Source of the DNA: Oscillospiraceae bacterium
GTDB taxonomy: Bacteria; Bacillota; Clostridia; Oscillospirales; Acutalibacteraceae
Assembly: GCA_029007475.1 (NCBI GenBank)
Contig: JAQXHW010000019.1
Span: forward strand, 1 to 12,561
Reading direction: 5' to 3'
DNA length: 12,561 nt
Every line of letters begins with the position of its first letter. Position 1 is the stretch's first letter. Position numbers and translations under genes: made by a program. This document shows positions 1 to 6,286 of this stretch, one piece after another. Under the pieces are notes generated by a model that did no database searches, was not told the DNA's origin, and was given only the letters and a program-made list of their open reading frames with translations.

Positions 1-170
1 TAAACCGCACCGTTACAAACGAAAGACTTGCACGCAGGGGATATTATGACATATCCGAAGCGTACAAGTCTATGCACTCAATATGACTTACCGCCGTGTA
101 CAAAACCGTACGCACGGTGGTGTGAGAGGTCGGCTACTCAATTAATGGGTAGCCGACCTCTCGGTTTCTT
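1..170 (+). ncRNA. Probable 3' end of a group II intron (domains IV to VI), cut by window edge
   Basis: No coding sequence is evident here, but the stretch folds well. A long hairpin pairs 25-35 with 60-70 (one mismatch), with an inner stem 39-44/51-56. Next is a domain V-like hairpin at 91-120: arm 91-98 pairs with 113-120 and includes a G-U pair, and a two-base CG bulge lies at 111-112. The triad at 92-94 reads CGC, the form known from bacterial class IIC introns. A domain VI-like hairpin at 124-162 follows directly. The order and the triad match group II intron 3' ends as I remember them; no alignment was possible. Two oddities argue for a degenerate copy: the distal domain V loop is weakly paired, and domain VI has no bulged adenosine near its 3' end. 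Any reverse transcriptase gene would lie left of the window. Confidence 0.55.
124..170 (+). terminator. Strong hairpin followed by a T-rich run
   Basis: Arms 124-137 and 149-162 pair perfectly over 14 bp. Three further pairs, one of them G-U, extend the stem to 17 bp and leave a 5-base loop at 141-145. A T-rich run (164-171) follows, so the element should terminate rightward transcription. It also occupies the position of domain VI in the intron-like structure, so it may be an intron hairpin that now works as a terminator. The opposite strand has no T-run, so it is not a clear terminator for murE. Confidence 0.65.
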
Positions 171-188
171 TAGGCAGGAAGCGTATCC

Positions 189-214
189 TTATAGCTTTCG
201 TTAGCCGGCTATAA
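189..214. other. Small inverted repeat between the intron-like element and murE
   Basis: Seven-base arms at 189-195 and 208-214 (TTATAGC/GCTATAA) flank a 12-base loop, just downstream of the murE stop codon. It could fold in the murE transcript, but no T-run follows on the minus strand, so it is at best a weak 3' structure. No other terminator for murE is visible. Confidence 0.25.
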
Positions 215-234
215 TGAAATTTCCCATGTCATAT

Positions 235-1692
235 TTATTTTTCTGCAAGGATAGAGGCGATAACCTCACGCTCGTCAAGGTGATATTTAACACCTCTGAT
301 TTCCTGGTAGTCCTCGTGACCCTTGCCCGCAAGGACGATGATATCTCCCTCCTGAGCATTTTCGATAACGTAGCGGATAGCGTCTACTCTGTTGGGCACG
401 ATAACATATTTGCCCTCTGTCTTGTCGATGCCTGTCTTGATATCTGCGATAATGTCGTTTACGTCCTCGAAACGTGAGTTATCCTCGGTTATAACGGTAA
501 GATCCGAGAGCCTGCCCGAAACCTCTCCCATTTCATAGCGGCGAGCCTTGGGGCGGTTTCCTCCTGCGCCGAAAAGGGTAACAAGTCGGGTTGGGTTATA
601 TTCGCGGAGAGTAGTAAGTACGTTTTCCATACTCATGGCGTTGTGAGCATAGTCAATGAGCAGGGTGTAGTTATGGGGAGTGGGGTAGACCTCAACCCTG
701 CCCTTAACGGAAACCGTATCAAGTCCCTTTAATATAAATTCATCCTCTACCGAAAGCTCGGAGCAAACGGAAATTGCGGCGAGAGCATTGTAAACTGAAA
801 ATCTGCCGGGAATGGCAACGTCAACGGAGAGATTTTTATAACCCTTTGTTTCAAAGTGTACGCCGATGTAGCCGGGCCTTGCAATAAGAGAGTCGTCCGA
901 GCCTACAAGGTCGGCTTTCTCAGAGAAGCCGTAGGTTTTTACCTCGCAGGTGCTGTCCTTTAGGAGTCTCTCGGTGTTCTCGTCGTCAATGTTTACTATT
1001 CCTGTTCTGCACTGCTTAAAGAGCATAGCCTTGCAGGAGAGGTATTCCTCCATATCCTTGTGCTCGCTGTCGCCGATATGGTCGTGAGAGAAGTTTGTGA
1101 AAACACCAAAATCAAAGAGAATGTTGTCGGTACGGTGCTGTTTAAGACCTATTGAGGAAACCTCCATAACAACAGCCTTACAGCCCGCGTTTATCATTCT
1201 TCTCATGGCCTGCTGAATTTCGTAGGACTCGGGAGTTGTGTTGGCTGTTTTGAAGATTTTGTCCCCGAAAAGAATGCCGAGAGTACCGATTGTGCCGGTT
1301 TTAATGCCTGAGGCTTCAAGAATGGAGCGTATCATGGCGACTGTGGTGGTTTTGCCCTTTGTGCCCGTGATTGCTATGGTTTTTAGCTCCTTTGCGGGAT
1401 TTTCAAAGTATTCCGCGCTCATTTTTGAAAGGGCAACACGGGTGTCCTCAACCTTGATAACAGTAACTCCCTCGGGTATTTCAATATCGTCACAGACAAC
1501 AAGGCAGGAGGCTCCGCGTTCGGCGGCGTCCCGGGCATATTTGTGTCCGTCGGTGACGAAGCCCTTGAGACAAACGAAGGCACAGCCCTTAACAACCTTT
1601 CTTGAGTCGTAGATAACATCGCTTATCTCCACGTCGGTGTTGCCGCTTTGAAGTATATAATCTATGCCGTCAATCAGCTTTGAAAGTTTCAT
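235..1692 (-). CDS. murE: UDP-N-acetylmuramoyl-tripeptide synthetase MurE, meso-DAP type
   Basis: Cytoplasmic ATP-dependent ligase that adds the third residue, probably meso-diaminopimelate, to UDP-MurNAc-L-Ala-D-Glu in peptidoglycan synthesis. The 485 residues match the usual family length. The N-terminal nucleotide-sugar domain has DSRKV near residue 29. The central ATPase has the P-loop GTKGKTTT (110-117), NTTPE (151-155) and the KAMLF segment (221-225) that holds the family's carbamylated lysine. The C-terminal domain has IDYAH (346-350), GAGGNR (375-380), EDNSR (403-407) and GKGHEDYQ (456-463). The arginine of the DNPR-type motif and the GKGHE loop point to meso-DAP rather than lysine, but the motif proline is serine here. 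The ATG start is preceded by an AGGGAGGA ribosome site at 1703-1710. It has its own promoter and no visible partner from the division/cell-wall cluster. Confidence 0.95.
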   Translation of the reverse strand: MKLSKLIDGIDYILQSGNTDVEISDVIYDSRKVVKGCAFVCLKGFVTDGHKYARDAAERGASCLVVCDDIEIPEGVTVIKVEDTRVALSKMSAEYFENPAKELKTIAITGTKGKTTTVAMIRSILEASGIKTGTIGTLGILFGDKIFKTANTTPESYEIQQAMRRMINAGCKAVVMEVSSIGLKQHRTDNILFDFGVFTNFSHDHIGDSEHKDMEEYLSCKAMLFKQCRTGIVNIDDENTERLLKDSTCEVKTYGFSEKADLVGSDDSLIARPGYIGVHFETKGYKNLSVDVAIPGRFSVYNALAAISVCSELSVEDEFILKGLDTVSVKGRVEVYPTPHNYTLLIDYAHNAMSMENVLTTLREYNPTRLVTLFGAGGNRPKARRYEMGEVSGRLSDLTVITEDNSRFEDVNDIIADIKTGIDKTEGKYVIVPNRVDAIRYVIENAQEGDIIVLAGKGHEDYQEIRGVKYHLDEREVIASILAEK

Positions 1693-1736
1693 AAATATAT
1701 AATCCTCCCTATATATTATTGATGTAATATATGTTA

Positions 1737-1765
1737 AATTTACATCTTTTTGACGCGCTTGTCAA
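1737..1765 (-). promoter_or_regulatory. SigA-type promoter for murE, overlapped by an inverted repeat
   Basis: On the minus strand a perfect -35 TTGACA (1760-1765) is separated by 17 bp from a weaker -10, TAAATT (1737-1742). It lies 45-73 bases upstream of the murE start. The inverted repeat TTGAC-N6-GTCAA (1750-1765) covers the -35 box and part of the spacer and could be an operator. The boxes are seen directly; function is inferred. Confidence 0.6.
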
Positions 1766-2058
1766 TGAAAAGAGAGGGAGATTTTGGCGGCGATTTGGTG
1801 AATATCACAGAGAAACTAAAGAAATAAGCTATAAAAACAGCATTTTTCCAAAAAGGAAGCAAAACTATGTCGGGTGGGGGCAAAATCTCCTTAATAGTCA
1901 AGCCTGATTTAGCAAAATGCACAAGAGGGCTATGCTCGAATGGCACAAATTACGGAGGTTATTATTAGACAAGTTTACCATATCAAAAAAATATCCCCGT
2001 TAAATTGCACAAAAATTTATAACCAATTTAGTGTTTTAGATAAAAAGTACAAAGGGAG
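1766..2058. other. Long intergenic region between murE and the maltodextrin genes
   Basis: The divergent murE and malE-like genes are 492 bases apart. The ends hold the murE promoter on the left and the malE-like promoter and palindrome on the right. The middle is AT-rich, with no strong hairpin, tRNA or clear conserved gene. It contains one very short rightward reading frame (1867-1968) described separately. A GGAGG at 1953-1957 has no suitable start codon after it. Confidence 0.5.
1867..1968 (+). CDS. Possible 33-residue small protein, unrecognised
   Basis: A 33-codon frame starts at ATG 1867 and ends with TAG at 1966-1968. A reasonable ribosome site, AAAAAGGAAG, lies about 5-8 bases upstream. 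The predicted peptide is basic in the middle, has two cysteines (18 and 23) and ends in a glycine- and tyrosine-rich tail (NYGGYY). I recognise no family and see no processing or transport genes around it. It lies in the large gap upstream of the malE-like promoter with no clear promoter or terminator of its own, so a chance frame is quite possible. Confidence 0.2.
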   Translation: MSGGGKISLIVKPDLAKCTRGLCSNGTNYGGYY

Positions 2059-2088
2059 TTGAAATTCCGGCGGCTTTTGTGGTATTAT
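2059..2088 (+). promoter_or_regulatory. SigA-type promoter for the maltodextrin transporter genes
   Basis: The -35 TTGAAA (2059-2064) and -10 TATTAT (2083-2088) are separated by 18 bp, about 97 bases upstream of the malE-like start. Transcription would begin near 2095, so the palindrome at 2103-2116 lies just after the start point. Confidence 0.6.
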
Positions 2089-2102
2089 TACATTAAGTGA
2101 AT

Positions 2103-2116
2103 ACGCATATATGCGT
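2103..2116. promoter_or_regulatory. Perfect 14-bp palindrome, candidate operator of the transporter genes
   Basis: ACGCATATATGCGT is a perfect palindrome about 8-21 bases after the predicted transcription start, a typical place for a repressor to block elongation or initiation. Its centre is TA rather than the CG usual for LacI/MalR-family or CcpA sites, so the regulator cannot be named. No regulator gene is in the window. Confidence 0.4.
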
Positions 2117-2184
2117 GAAAGGCAATGCGGAAAACACTCGGCGTTGGTGATGCGCTGAAATTTATCTGAAAAGGAGTTTTTATC

Positions 2185-3543
2185 ATGAAAATCACAAAGA
2201 TCCTTGCACTGGTTCTTGCAGCTGTTATAATAATATACTGCTTCGCAGCATGCGGCGGCTCAACCGGTGGCACAGGAACAACAAATGCACCTGCAGGTTC
2301 AGATGCTCCCGCAGGCACAGACGCACCTGTTGGCGCAGCAACCGTATGGGATGACGCTCTCATCGCTGCTCTCGGCGAGGCTATTAAGGCTGAGGCTGAC
2401 GGCAAGGAGATCACCCTTAAGGTTTGGGGCCCTGAAAAGGCTCAGGACGAGTTCAAGGCAGAGCTTGATGCTTTCGCAGAGCTCTTCAAGGACTACGCAA
2501 CAATTAAGTATGAAGTAGCTATCCAGGGCGAAGGCGACGTTGCAGGTATGGTTATCAATGACCCCGACGCTGCAGCAGACGTTTTCTCTTTCCCCTCTGA
2601 CCAGCTTAACAAGCTCACAAATGCTAAGGCAATTGAGGCAGCTTACTATCCCGAGCAGATTAAGGCAGACAACACTCCCGCTTCCGTAGCAGCAGCTTCC
2701 GATGACGGCGTAGTCTATGGCTATCCCGAGACCGGCGATAACAGCTACGTTATCTGCTACGACAAGAGACTTGTTTCCGACGAGCAGGTTAAGACTCTCG
2801 AGGGTATCTTAGAGGCATGTAAGGCTAGCGGCAAGAAGTTCATCATGGACTGCGGCGACGGCTTCATTGCCTGTACTTTCCTCTTCACCGGCGGTCTTGT
2901 ACTCGACGGCTTTGAGGAAGACGGTATGACTCAGAAGTTCAACGATTATGACATCAACCAGGTTACCGCAGCCGTTAAGGCTTTCTCCGACGCTTTCGTA
3001 GGCGCAGGCAAAAACTTCGAGTCCAACAACTCCAGCCAGGTTGTTGACGGCTTCAAGAACGGCACAACCGCAGCAGGTGTTCTTGGTTCTTGGGATGCAG
3101 CAGCAGCAACAGCAGTTCTCGGCGAGAACGTTGGCTATGCTATCCTTCCCACAATCAAGGTTAACGGTACCGACACCCAGATGATTAACATGTTCGGTTA
3201 CAAGTACCTCGGCGTTAACAACCAGACAAAGTACCACACAACCGCTCAGACCCTCGCTTTCTACATGACCAACGAGGATAATCAGGTTAGACGTGCATCT
3301 AATCTCGGCTGGACTCCCGCTAACGTAAACGCACAGAACAACGACGCAGTTAAGAGCGCTCCCCACATGTCAGTATTCCTCGCACAGAGCGAGTACTCCG
3401 TAGCTCAGACCGCTATCGCAGGTACATTCTGGGATCCTCTCGCAGCTCTCGGTAAGTATATCACAGAAGCTAACAACGACCGTTCAACTGAGGCTATCCA
3501 GAAGGAAGTTGAGGCTTGTCTCGCAGGTATCCGCGACGAATAA
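2185..3543 (+). CDS. malE: Maltose/maltodextrin-type ABC transporter binding lipoprotein
   Basis: Extracytoplasmic solute-binding protein that would capture oligosaccharides and deliver them to the downstream MalF/MalG-type permeases. It is 452 residues long, in the normal range for family 1 binding proteins. A lipoprotein signal spans residues 1-22, with lipobox FAAC and the lipidated cysteine at 23. A flexible Gly/Ala/Pro/Thr linker (24-50) follows, with three near-repeats of the type (N/D)APAG(S/T) at 34-51. The mature domain begins around 75 (EITLKVWGPE), as in MalE-like proteins. Substrate is inferred from the adjacent amylases; I did not identify sugar-binding residues. The ATG is preceded by AAGGAG at 2171-2176. 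Lysine is almost always AAG and the gene looks codon-optimised relative to its neighbours, consistent with high expression. A stem-loop follows it before malF. Confidence 0.85.
   Translation: MKITKILALVLAAVIIIYCFAACGGSTGGTGTTNAPAGSDAPAGTDAPVGAATVWDDALIAALGEAIKAEADGKEITLKVWGPEKAQDEFKAELDAFAELFKDYATIKYEVAIQGEGDVAGMVINDPDAAADVFSFPSDQLNKLTNAKAIEAAYYPEQIKADNTPASVAAASDDGVVYGYPETGDNSYVICYDKRLVSDEQVKTLEGILEACKASGKKFIMDCGDGFIACTFLFTGGLVLDGFEEDGMTQKFNDYDINQVTAAVKAFSDAFVGAGKNFESNNSSQVVDGFKNGTTAAGVLGSWDAAAATAVLGENVGYAILPTIKVNGTDTQMINMFGYKYLGVNNQTKYHTTAQTLAFYMTNEDNQVRRASNLGWTPANVNAQNNDAVKSAPHMSVFLAQSEYSVAQTAIAGTFWDPLAALGKYITEANNDRSTEAIQKEVEACLAGIRDE
2284..2337 (+). repeat. Three 18-bp near-repeats in the lipoprotein linker
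   Basis: Three consecutive six-codon units encode NAPAGS, DAPAGT and DAPVGA (residues 34-51). They form a flexible tether between the lipidated cysteine and the binding domain. The DNA copies differ at synonymous positions, so this is a low-complexity linker rather than a recent duplication. Confidence 0.7.
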
Positions 3544-3602
3544 TTAATCTTGCGGTTAATTTCAAACGGACTGCATTTTGCGTGATTTGATTTACTAAGC
3601 CA

Positions 3603-3642
3603 AAAGGGTGGCTCGTACCTTATAACGAGCCGCCCTTTACTT
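3603..3642 (+). terminator. Intercistronic stem-loop between malE and malF
   Basis: Arms 3603-3616 and 3625-3638 form a 14-bp stem with a single G-U pair and an 8-base loop. Only a short, interrupted T-run follows (TTTACTT), so it is probably a leaky terminator or a 3'-end stabiliser rather than a full stop. No promoter is obvious between it and malF. In maltose systems such structures keep the binding protein far more abundant than the permeases; that role is inferred here. Confidence 0.7.
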
Positions 3643-3696
3643 AACAGTATCAATACTATCTAAATTCAATTTTTAGATAAAGGAGAGTGAGCAGAG

Positions 3697-5217
3697 GTGA
3701 CATATACCGAATACATGTCGCTGAATGCTTTCCAGCGATTTTGGTTCAAATTTAAGGAATTCATAAAGGCTATTCCCGGCGGACTCAAGAGATTCTTCTG
3801 CGCTATCGGCAGAGGCATCAAAAAGTTTTTCTTCGGAATCGGTAAAGGCTTTAAGAATTACTTTGTCGGTTTTGTAAAAGGTGATGTTTTCGTTAAGCTC
3901 TCATATCTCATTATGGGTGCCGGAAACCTCGCAAGAGGTCAGATTGTAAAAGGCCTCCTTTTCTTAGCCATACAGGCAGGCTATATTATGTATATGGTCT
4001 TCTTCGGCGGCTATTTTTTAATGCACTTATTCCCTCTGGAAGCTGTTGTTACCCAAGAGCAGAAACCCCTGCCCCTCGGTGGCTTTACAACCGTTGAACA
4101 CGTTGAAGCATACAGTAACCAGATTCTTCTCTACGGTATTCTTTCCATCCTGCTGACTATTGTATTTTTTGCACTTTACATAGTCAGCGTCAAGTCTGCA
4201 CAAAAGACTTCTGAAATTGTAAAATCCGGCAAGAAAGCACCGACTTTCAGAATGGAAACTCATGAGCTTCTTGACTCCAAGTTCCACTCAACCCTGCTTT
4301 CATTGCCTGTCATTCTTATATTTGTGTTTGTAATCGTTCCCCTTATCTTTATGATAACCATGGCGTTTACAAACTACTCGGATGTCAATAACCGTTCCTT
4401 TAACTGGGTAGGTTTCGACAACTTCGCCGAGATCTTCAGCACCTCATCCGAGGGCGGCGCCTCCATGGGTTACACCTTCCTTAATATCACAATGTGGACG
4501 CTCATTTGGGCGATTGCCGCTACCTTCTCCAACTATATACTCGGTATGATTTTTGCTCTCATGATCAACAAGAAGGGCATTAAGCTTAAGAAGCTCTGGA
4601 GAACACTTTTCGTTATGACAATTGCTGTTCCCCAGTTCGTTACCCTCCTCGTTATCTCTCAGATGTTGGGCGCATCTCAGGACAGCCCCTTGAACCTCAT
4701 TATCGAGATGTTTACGGGACATACCTCTACCTTGGACCTTTGGACAACCGCCTACGACGGCTGGCTTGCCCGAATTACGGTTATAGTAGTTAACTGTTGG
4801 GTTGGTATTCCCTATACTATCCTCATGACTACCGGTATTCTTATGAATATCCCCGAGGACCTTTACGAGAGCGCAAGAATTGACGGCGCAGGCCCTGTAA
4901 AGAGCTTTATGAAGATTACTCTTCCCTATATGCTCTTCGTTACCACTCCTTATCTCATTACAACCTTCATCGGCAACATCAATAACTTCAACGTTATCTA
5001 CCTGCTCTCTGAAGGCGGACCTAAGGTTAGCGAGTACAAGTACAGCGCAGGTAAGACAGACCTGCTCATCACCCTGCTTTACAAGCTCTCAATTAACCAG
5101 AATAAGTACGGCTTAGGCGCCGCAATCGGTATTTTGGTATTCATTGTCTGTGCAACGGTTTCACTTGTAACCTTTAACATGACAAAATCTGCAAAGAGTG
5201 AGGAGGAGTTCTCATGA
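3697..5217 (+). CDS. malF: MalF-type ABC permease with an amphipathic 11-residue-repeat N-terminus
   Basis: Membrane-spanning subunit of the maltodextrin importer, pairing with MalG. The 506 residues show about eight hydrophobic segments, near 87-108, 143-165, 199-221, 262-290, 303-325, 358-382, 409-427 and 469-494. The ATPase-contacting EAA-type loop lies at 391-409 (YESARIDGAG, then ITLP), with the second residue Ser instead of Ala. The loop between segments 3 and 4 is only about 40 residues, lacking the large P2 domain of E. coli MalF. Residues 18-61 form four tandem 11-residue amphipathic repeats, an unusual extension. The start is GTG at 3697, supported by AAAGGAG at 3679-3685; the next ATG, at residue 7, is poorly placed. 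The stop overlaps the malG start. No MalK-type ATPase is nearby, so a shared MsmX-type ATPase is likely. Confidence 0.87.
   Translation: MTYTEYMSLNAFQRFWFKFKEFIKAIPGGLKRFFCAIGRGIKKFFFGIGKGFKNYFVGFVKGDVFVKLSYLIMGAGNLARGQIVKGLLFLAIQAGYIMYMVFFGGYFLMHLFPLEAVVTQEQKPLPLGGFTTVEHVEAYSNQILLYGILSILLTIVFFALYIVSVKSAQKTSEIVKSGKKAPTFRMETHELLDSKFHSTLLSLPVILIFVFVIVPLIFMITMAFTNYSDVNNRSFNWVGFDNFAEIFSTSSEGGASMGYTFLNITMWTLIWAIAATFSNYILGMIFALMINKKGIKLKKLWRTLFVMTIAVPQFVTLLVISQMLGASQDSPLNLIIEMFTGHTSTLDLWTTAYDGWLARITVIVVNCWVGIPYTILMTTGILMNIPEDLYESARIDGAGPVKSFMKITLPYMLFVTTPYLITTFIGNINNFNVIYLLSEGGPKVSEYKYSAGKTDLLITLLYKLSINQNKYGLGAAIGILVFIVCATVSLVTFNMTKSAKSEEEFS
3748..3879 (+). repeat. Four 11-codon repeats in the malF N-terminus
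   Basis: Residues 18-28, 29-39, 40-50 and 51-61 align without gaps. The pattern is (K/G)-hydrophobic-Lys-polar-aromatic-hydrophobic-x-(A/G)-(I/F)-x-(R/K/G); the copies include GLKRFFCAIGR and GIKKFFFGIGK. The 33-base DNA units have diverged, so the repetition is kept at protein level. At 98 degrees per residue, positions 3, 4, 7 and 11 fall on one mostly basic face and positions 2, 5, 6 and 9 on the opposite hydrophobic face. Confidence 0.8.
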
Positions 5218-6080
5218 TAAAAAGCTATAAATTGAGAAGAGGTATTGCCAATACCTTTATTTATATTTTTCTGATTGTCATGTGCCTTATTTGGATATTC
5301 CCCCTTGTGTGGCTTTTGCTCCACTCTTTCAGAATTGACCCCAACGGCGGTACACCCGCTATCCTCACCGACCACTTATTCCCCTACTTTAACGAGCTTG
5401 GCTTCGACAACTACATCGGCCTTTTCACAAAGACCCAGTTCTTACAGTGGTTCGGAAACACTCTGATTGTTTCTACTTGCAGCTGTATCATTTCAACCCT
5501 TTCTGTGCTTATGGTAGCATACGCATTCAGCCGTCTCAGATTTAAGGCACGTAAGCCTTTCATCAACATCGGTATGGTTATGGGTATGTTCCCCGGCTTT
5601 ATGACAACCATCGCTCTTTACTACATCTTAAAGATGATGGGTCTTACTCAGACACTGGTTGGACTTATCCTATGTTACAGCGGCGGCGCAGGCTTAGGAT
5701 ACCTCGTTGCTAAGGGCTTCTTCGATACAATCCCCAGAGCTCTTGACGAGGCCGCTACTATCGACGGCGCAAACAAGAACCAGATTTTCTGGAAGATTAT
5801 TCTTCCCATGTCTAAGCCTATTGTTGTTTACACCGTTCTTACTTCCTTTATCGGACCTTGGTGTGACTTCATTCTCGTTAGAATTATCATGGGTACAGAG
5901 ACCTCCATGTATACGGTTTCGAGAGGTCTGTGGATGTGGACCGACAAAGAGTACAAGACCGAGTATTATCGTTACTTCCTCTCCGGTTCCGTTGTTGTTG
6001 CTATTCCCATTACTGCACTGTTCCTTTACATGCAGAAGTACTACGTTGAAGGTGTTACTGCCGGCGGCGTTAAGGGTTAA
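5214..6080 (+). CDS. malG: MalG-type ABC permease
   Basis: Second membrane subunit of the maltodextrin importer. Its 288 residues and about six hydrophobic segments (near 14-37, 83-104, 113-135, 145-167, 202-222 and 256-274) are typical of MalG. A well-kept EAA motif at 178-198 (DEAATIDGAN, then IILP) would dock onto the ATPase. The ATG overlaps the malF stop by four bases (ATGA), with a strong AGGAGGAG at 5201-5208, so the two permeases are translationally coupled. The C-terminus YYVEGVTAGGVKG is characteristic of this family. A rho-independent terminator follows within about 50 bases and ends the operon without an ATPase gene. Family is confident; the exact sugar is inferred. Confidence 0.9.
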   Translation: MIKSYKLRRGIANTFIYIFLIVMCLIWIFPLVWLLLHSFRIDPNGGTPAILTDHLFPYFNELGFDNYIGLFTKTQFLQWFGNTLIVSTCSCIISTLSVLMVAYAFSRLRFKARKPFINIGMVMGMFPGFMTTIALYYILKMMGLTQTLVGLILCYSGGAGLGYLVAKGFFDTIPRALDEAATIDGANKNQIFWKIILPMSKPIVVYTVLTSFIGPWCDFILVRIIMGTETSMYTVSRGLWMWTDKEYKTEYYRYFLSGSVVVAIPITALFLYMQKYYVEGVTAGGVKG

Positions 6081-6105
6081 TAGCAAAGAATTAATAAAAC
6101 TTAAG

Positions 6106-6134
6106 GGCAATCGCTTCGGCGGTTGCCTTTTTTT
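6106..6134 (+). terminator. Rho-independent terminator of the transporter operon
   Basis: A 9-bp stem (6106-6114/6119-6127, one G-U pair) is capped by a TTCG tetraloop and followed by seven T residues. It is a textbook intrinsic terminator, 26 bases after the malG stop. Confidence 0.93.
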
Positions 6135-6210
6135 GTGCGGTAAAGCTGTGATTTAAGCGGTCTAAGGTTTTTTACAGTCGAAATACCCGTATATTCAGCG
6201 AAAAAACCAC

Positions 6211-6239
6211 TTGCTACCTTTAGGGCAATCGGTTATAAT
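6211..6239 (+). promoter_or_regulatory. SigA-type promoter of the amylase lipoprotein gene
   Basis: The -35 TTGCTA (6211-6216) and a perfect -10 TATAAT (6234-6239) are 17 bp apart, 48 bases upstream of the ATG. With the terminator just upstream, this makes the amylase a separate transcription unit. An inverted repeat, GGTTTTTT (6166-6173) and AAAAAACC (6201-6208), flanks the region just upstream of the -35 box. Confidence 0.75.
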
Positions 6240-6286
6240 GATTATGTAAGCATATTTAACCAATATATAAATTTACGGAGGACAAA

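Noticed and set aside
1238..1612. Plus-strand frame of 124 codons within murE
   Set aside because: It is antisense to the conserved ATP-binding region of MurE and has no family signature.
1740..1946. Minus-strand 68-codon frame upstream of murE
   Set aside because: It would start at GTG without a ribosome site, overlaps the murE promoter, and its composition shows no domain.
3098..3116. GCA/CAG-like trinucleotide run
   Set aside because: It encodes a short alanine stretch (AAAATA) in the binding protein; too short and interrupted to count as a repeat element.
2809..3366. Minus-strand 185-codon frame inside malE
   Set aside because: It is antisense to a well-supported lipoprotein gene, and its Cys/Val-rich product reflects the codon bias of malE read backwards.
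5694..6156. Overlapping frames on both strands at the end of malG
   Set aside because: They are out-of-frame readings of malG, which has clear EAA and family motifs; the plus-strand one even runs through the terminator.
6166..6208. GGTTTTTT/AAAAAACC inverted repeat upstream of the amylase promoter
   Set aside because: Homopolymer arms with a 27-base gap are easily due to chance in AT-rich DNA, so it is mentioned only with the promoter and not claimed as an operator.
6236..6265. Possible CcpA catabolite site near the amylase start
   Set aside because: TGTAAGCATATTTA misses the central CG and the 3' half of the consensus; no convincing site was found at the other promoters by eye.
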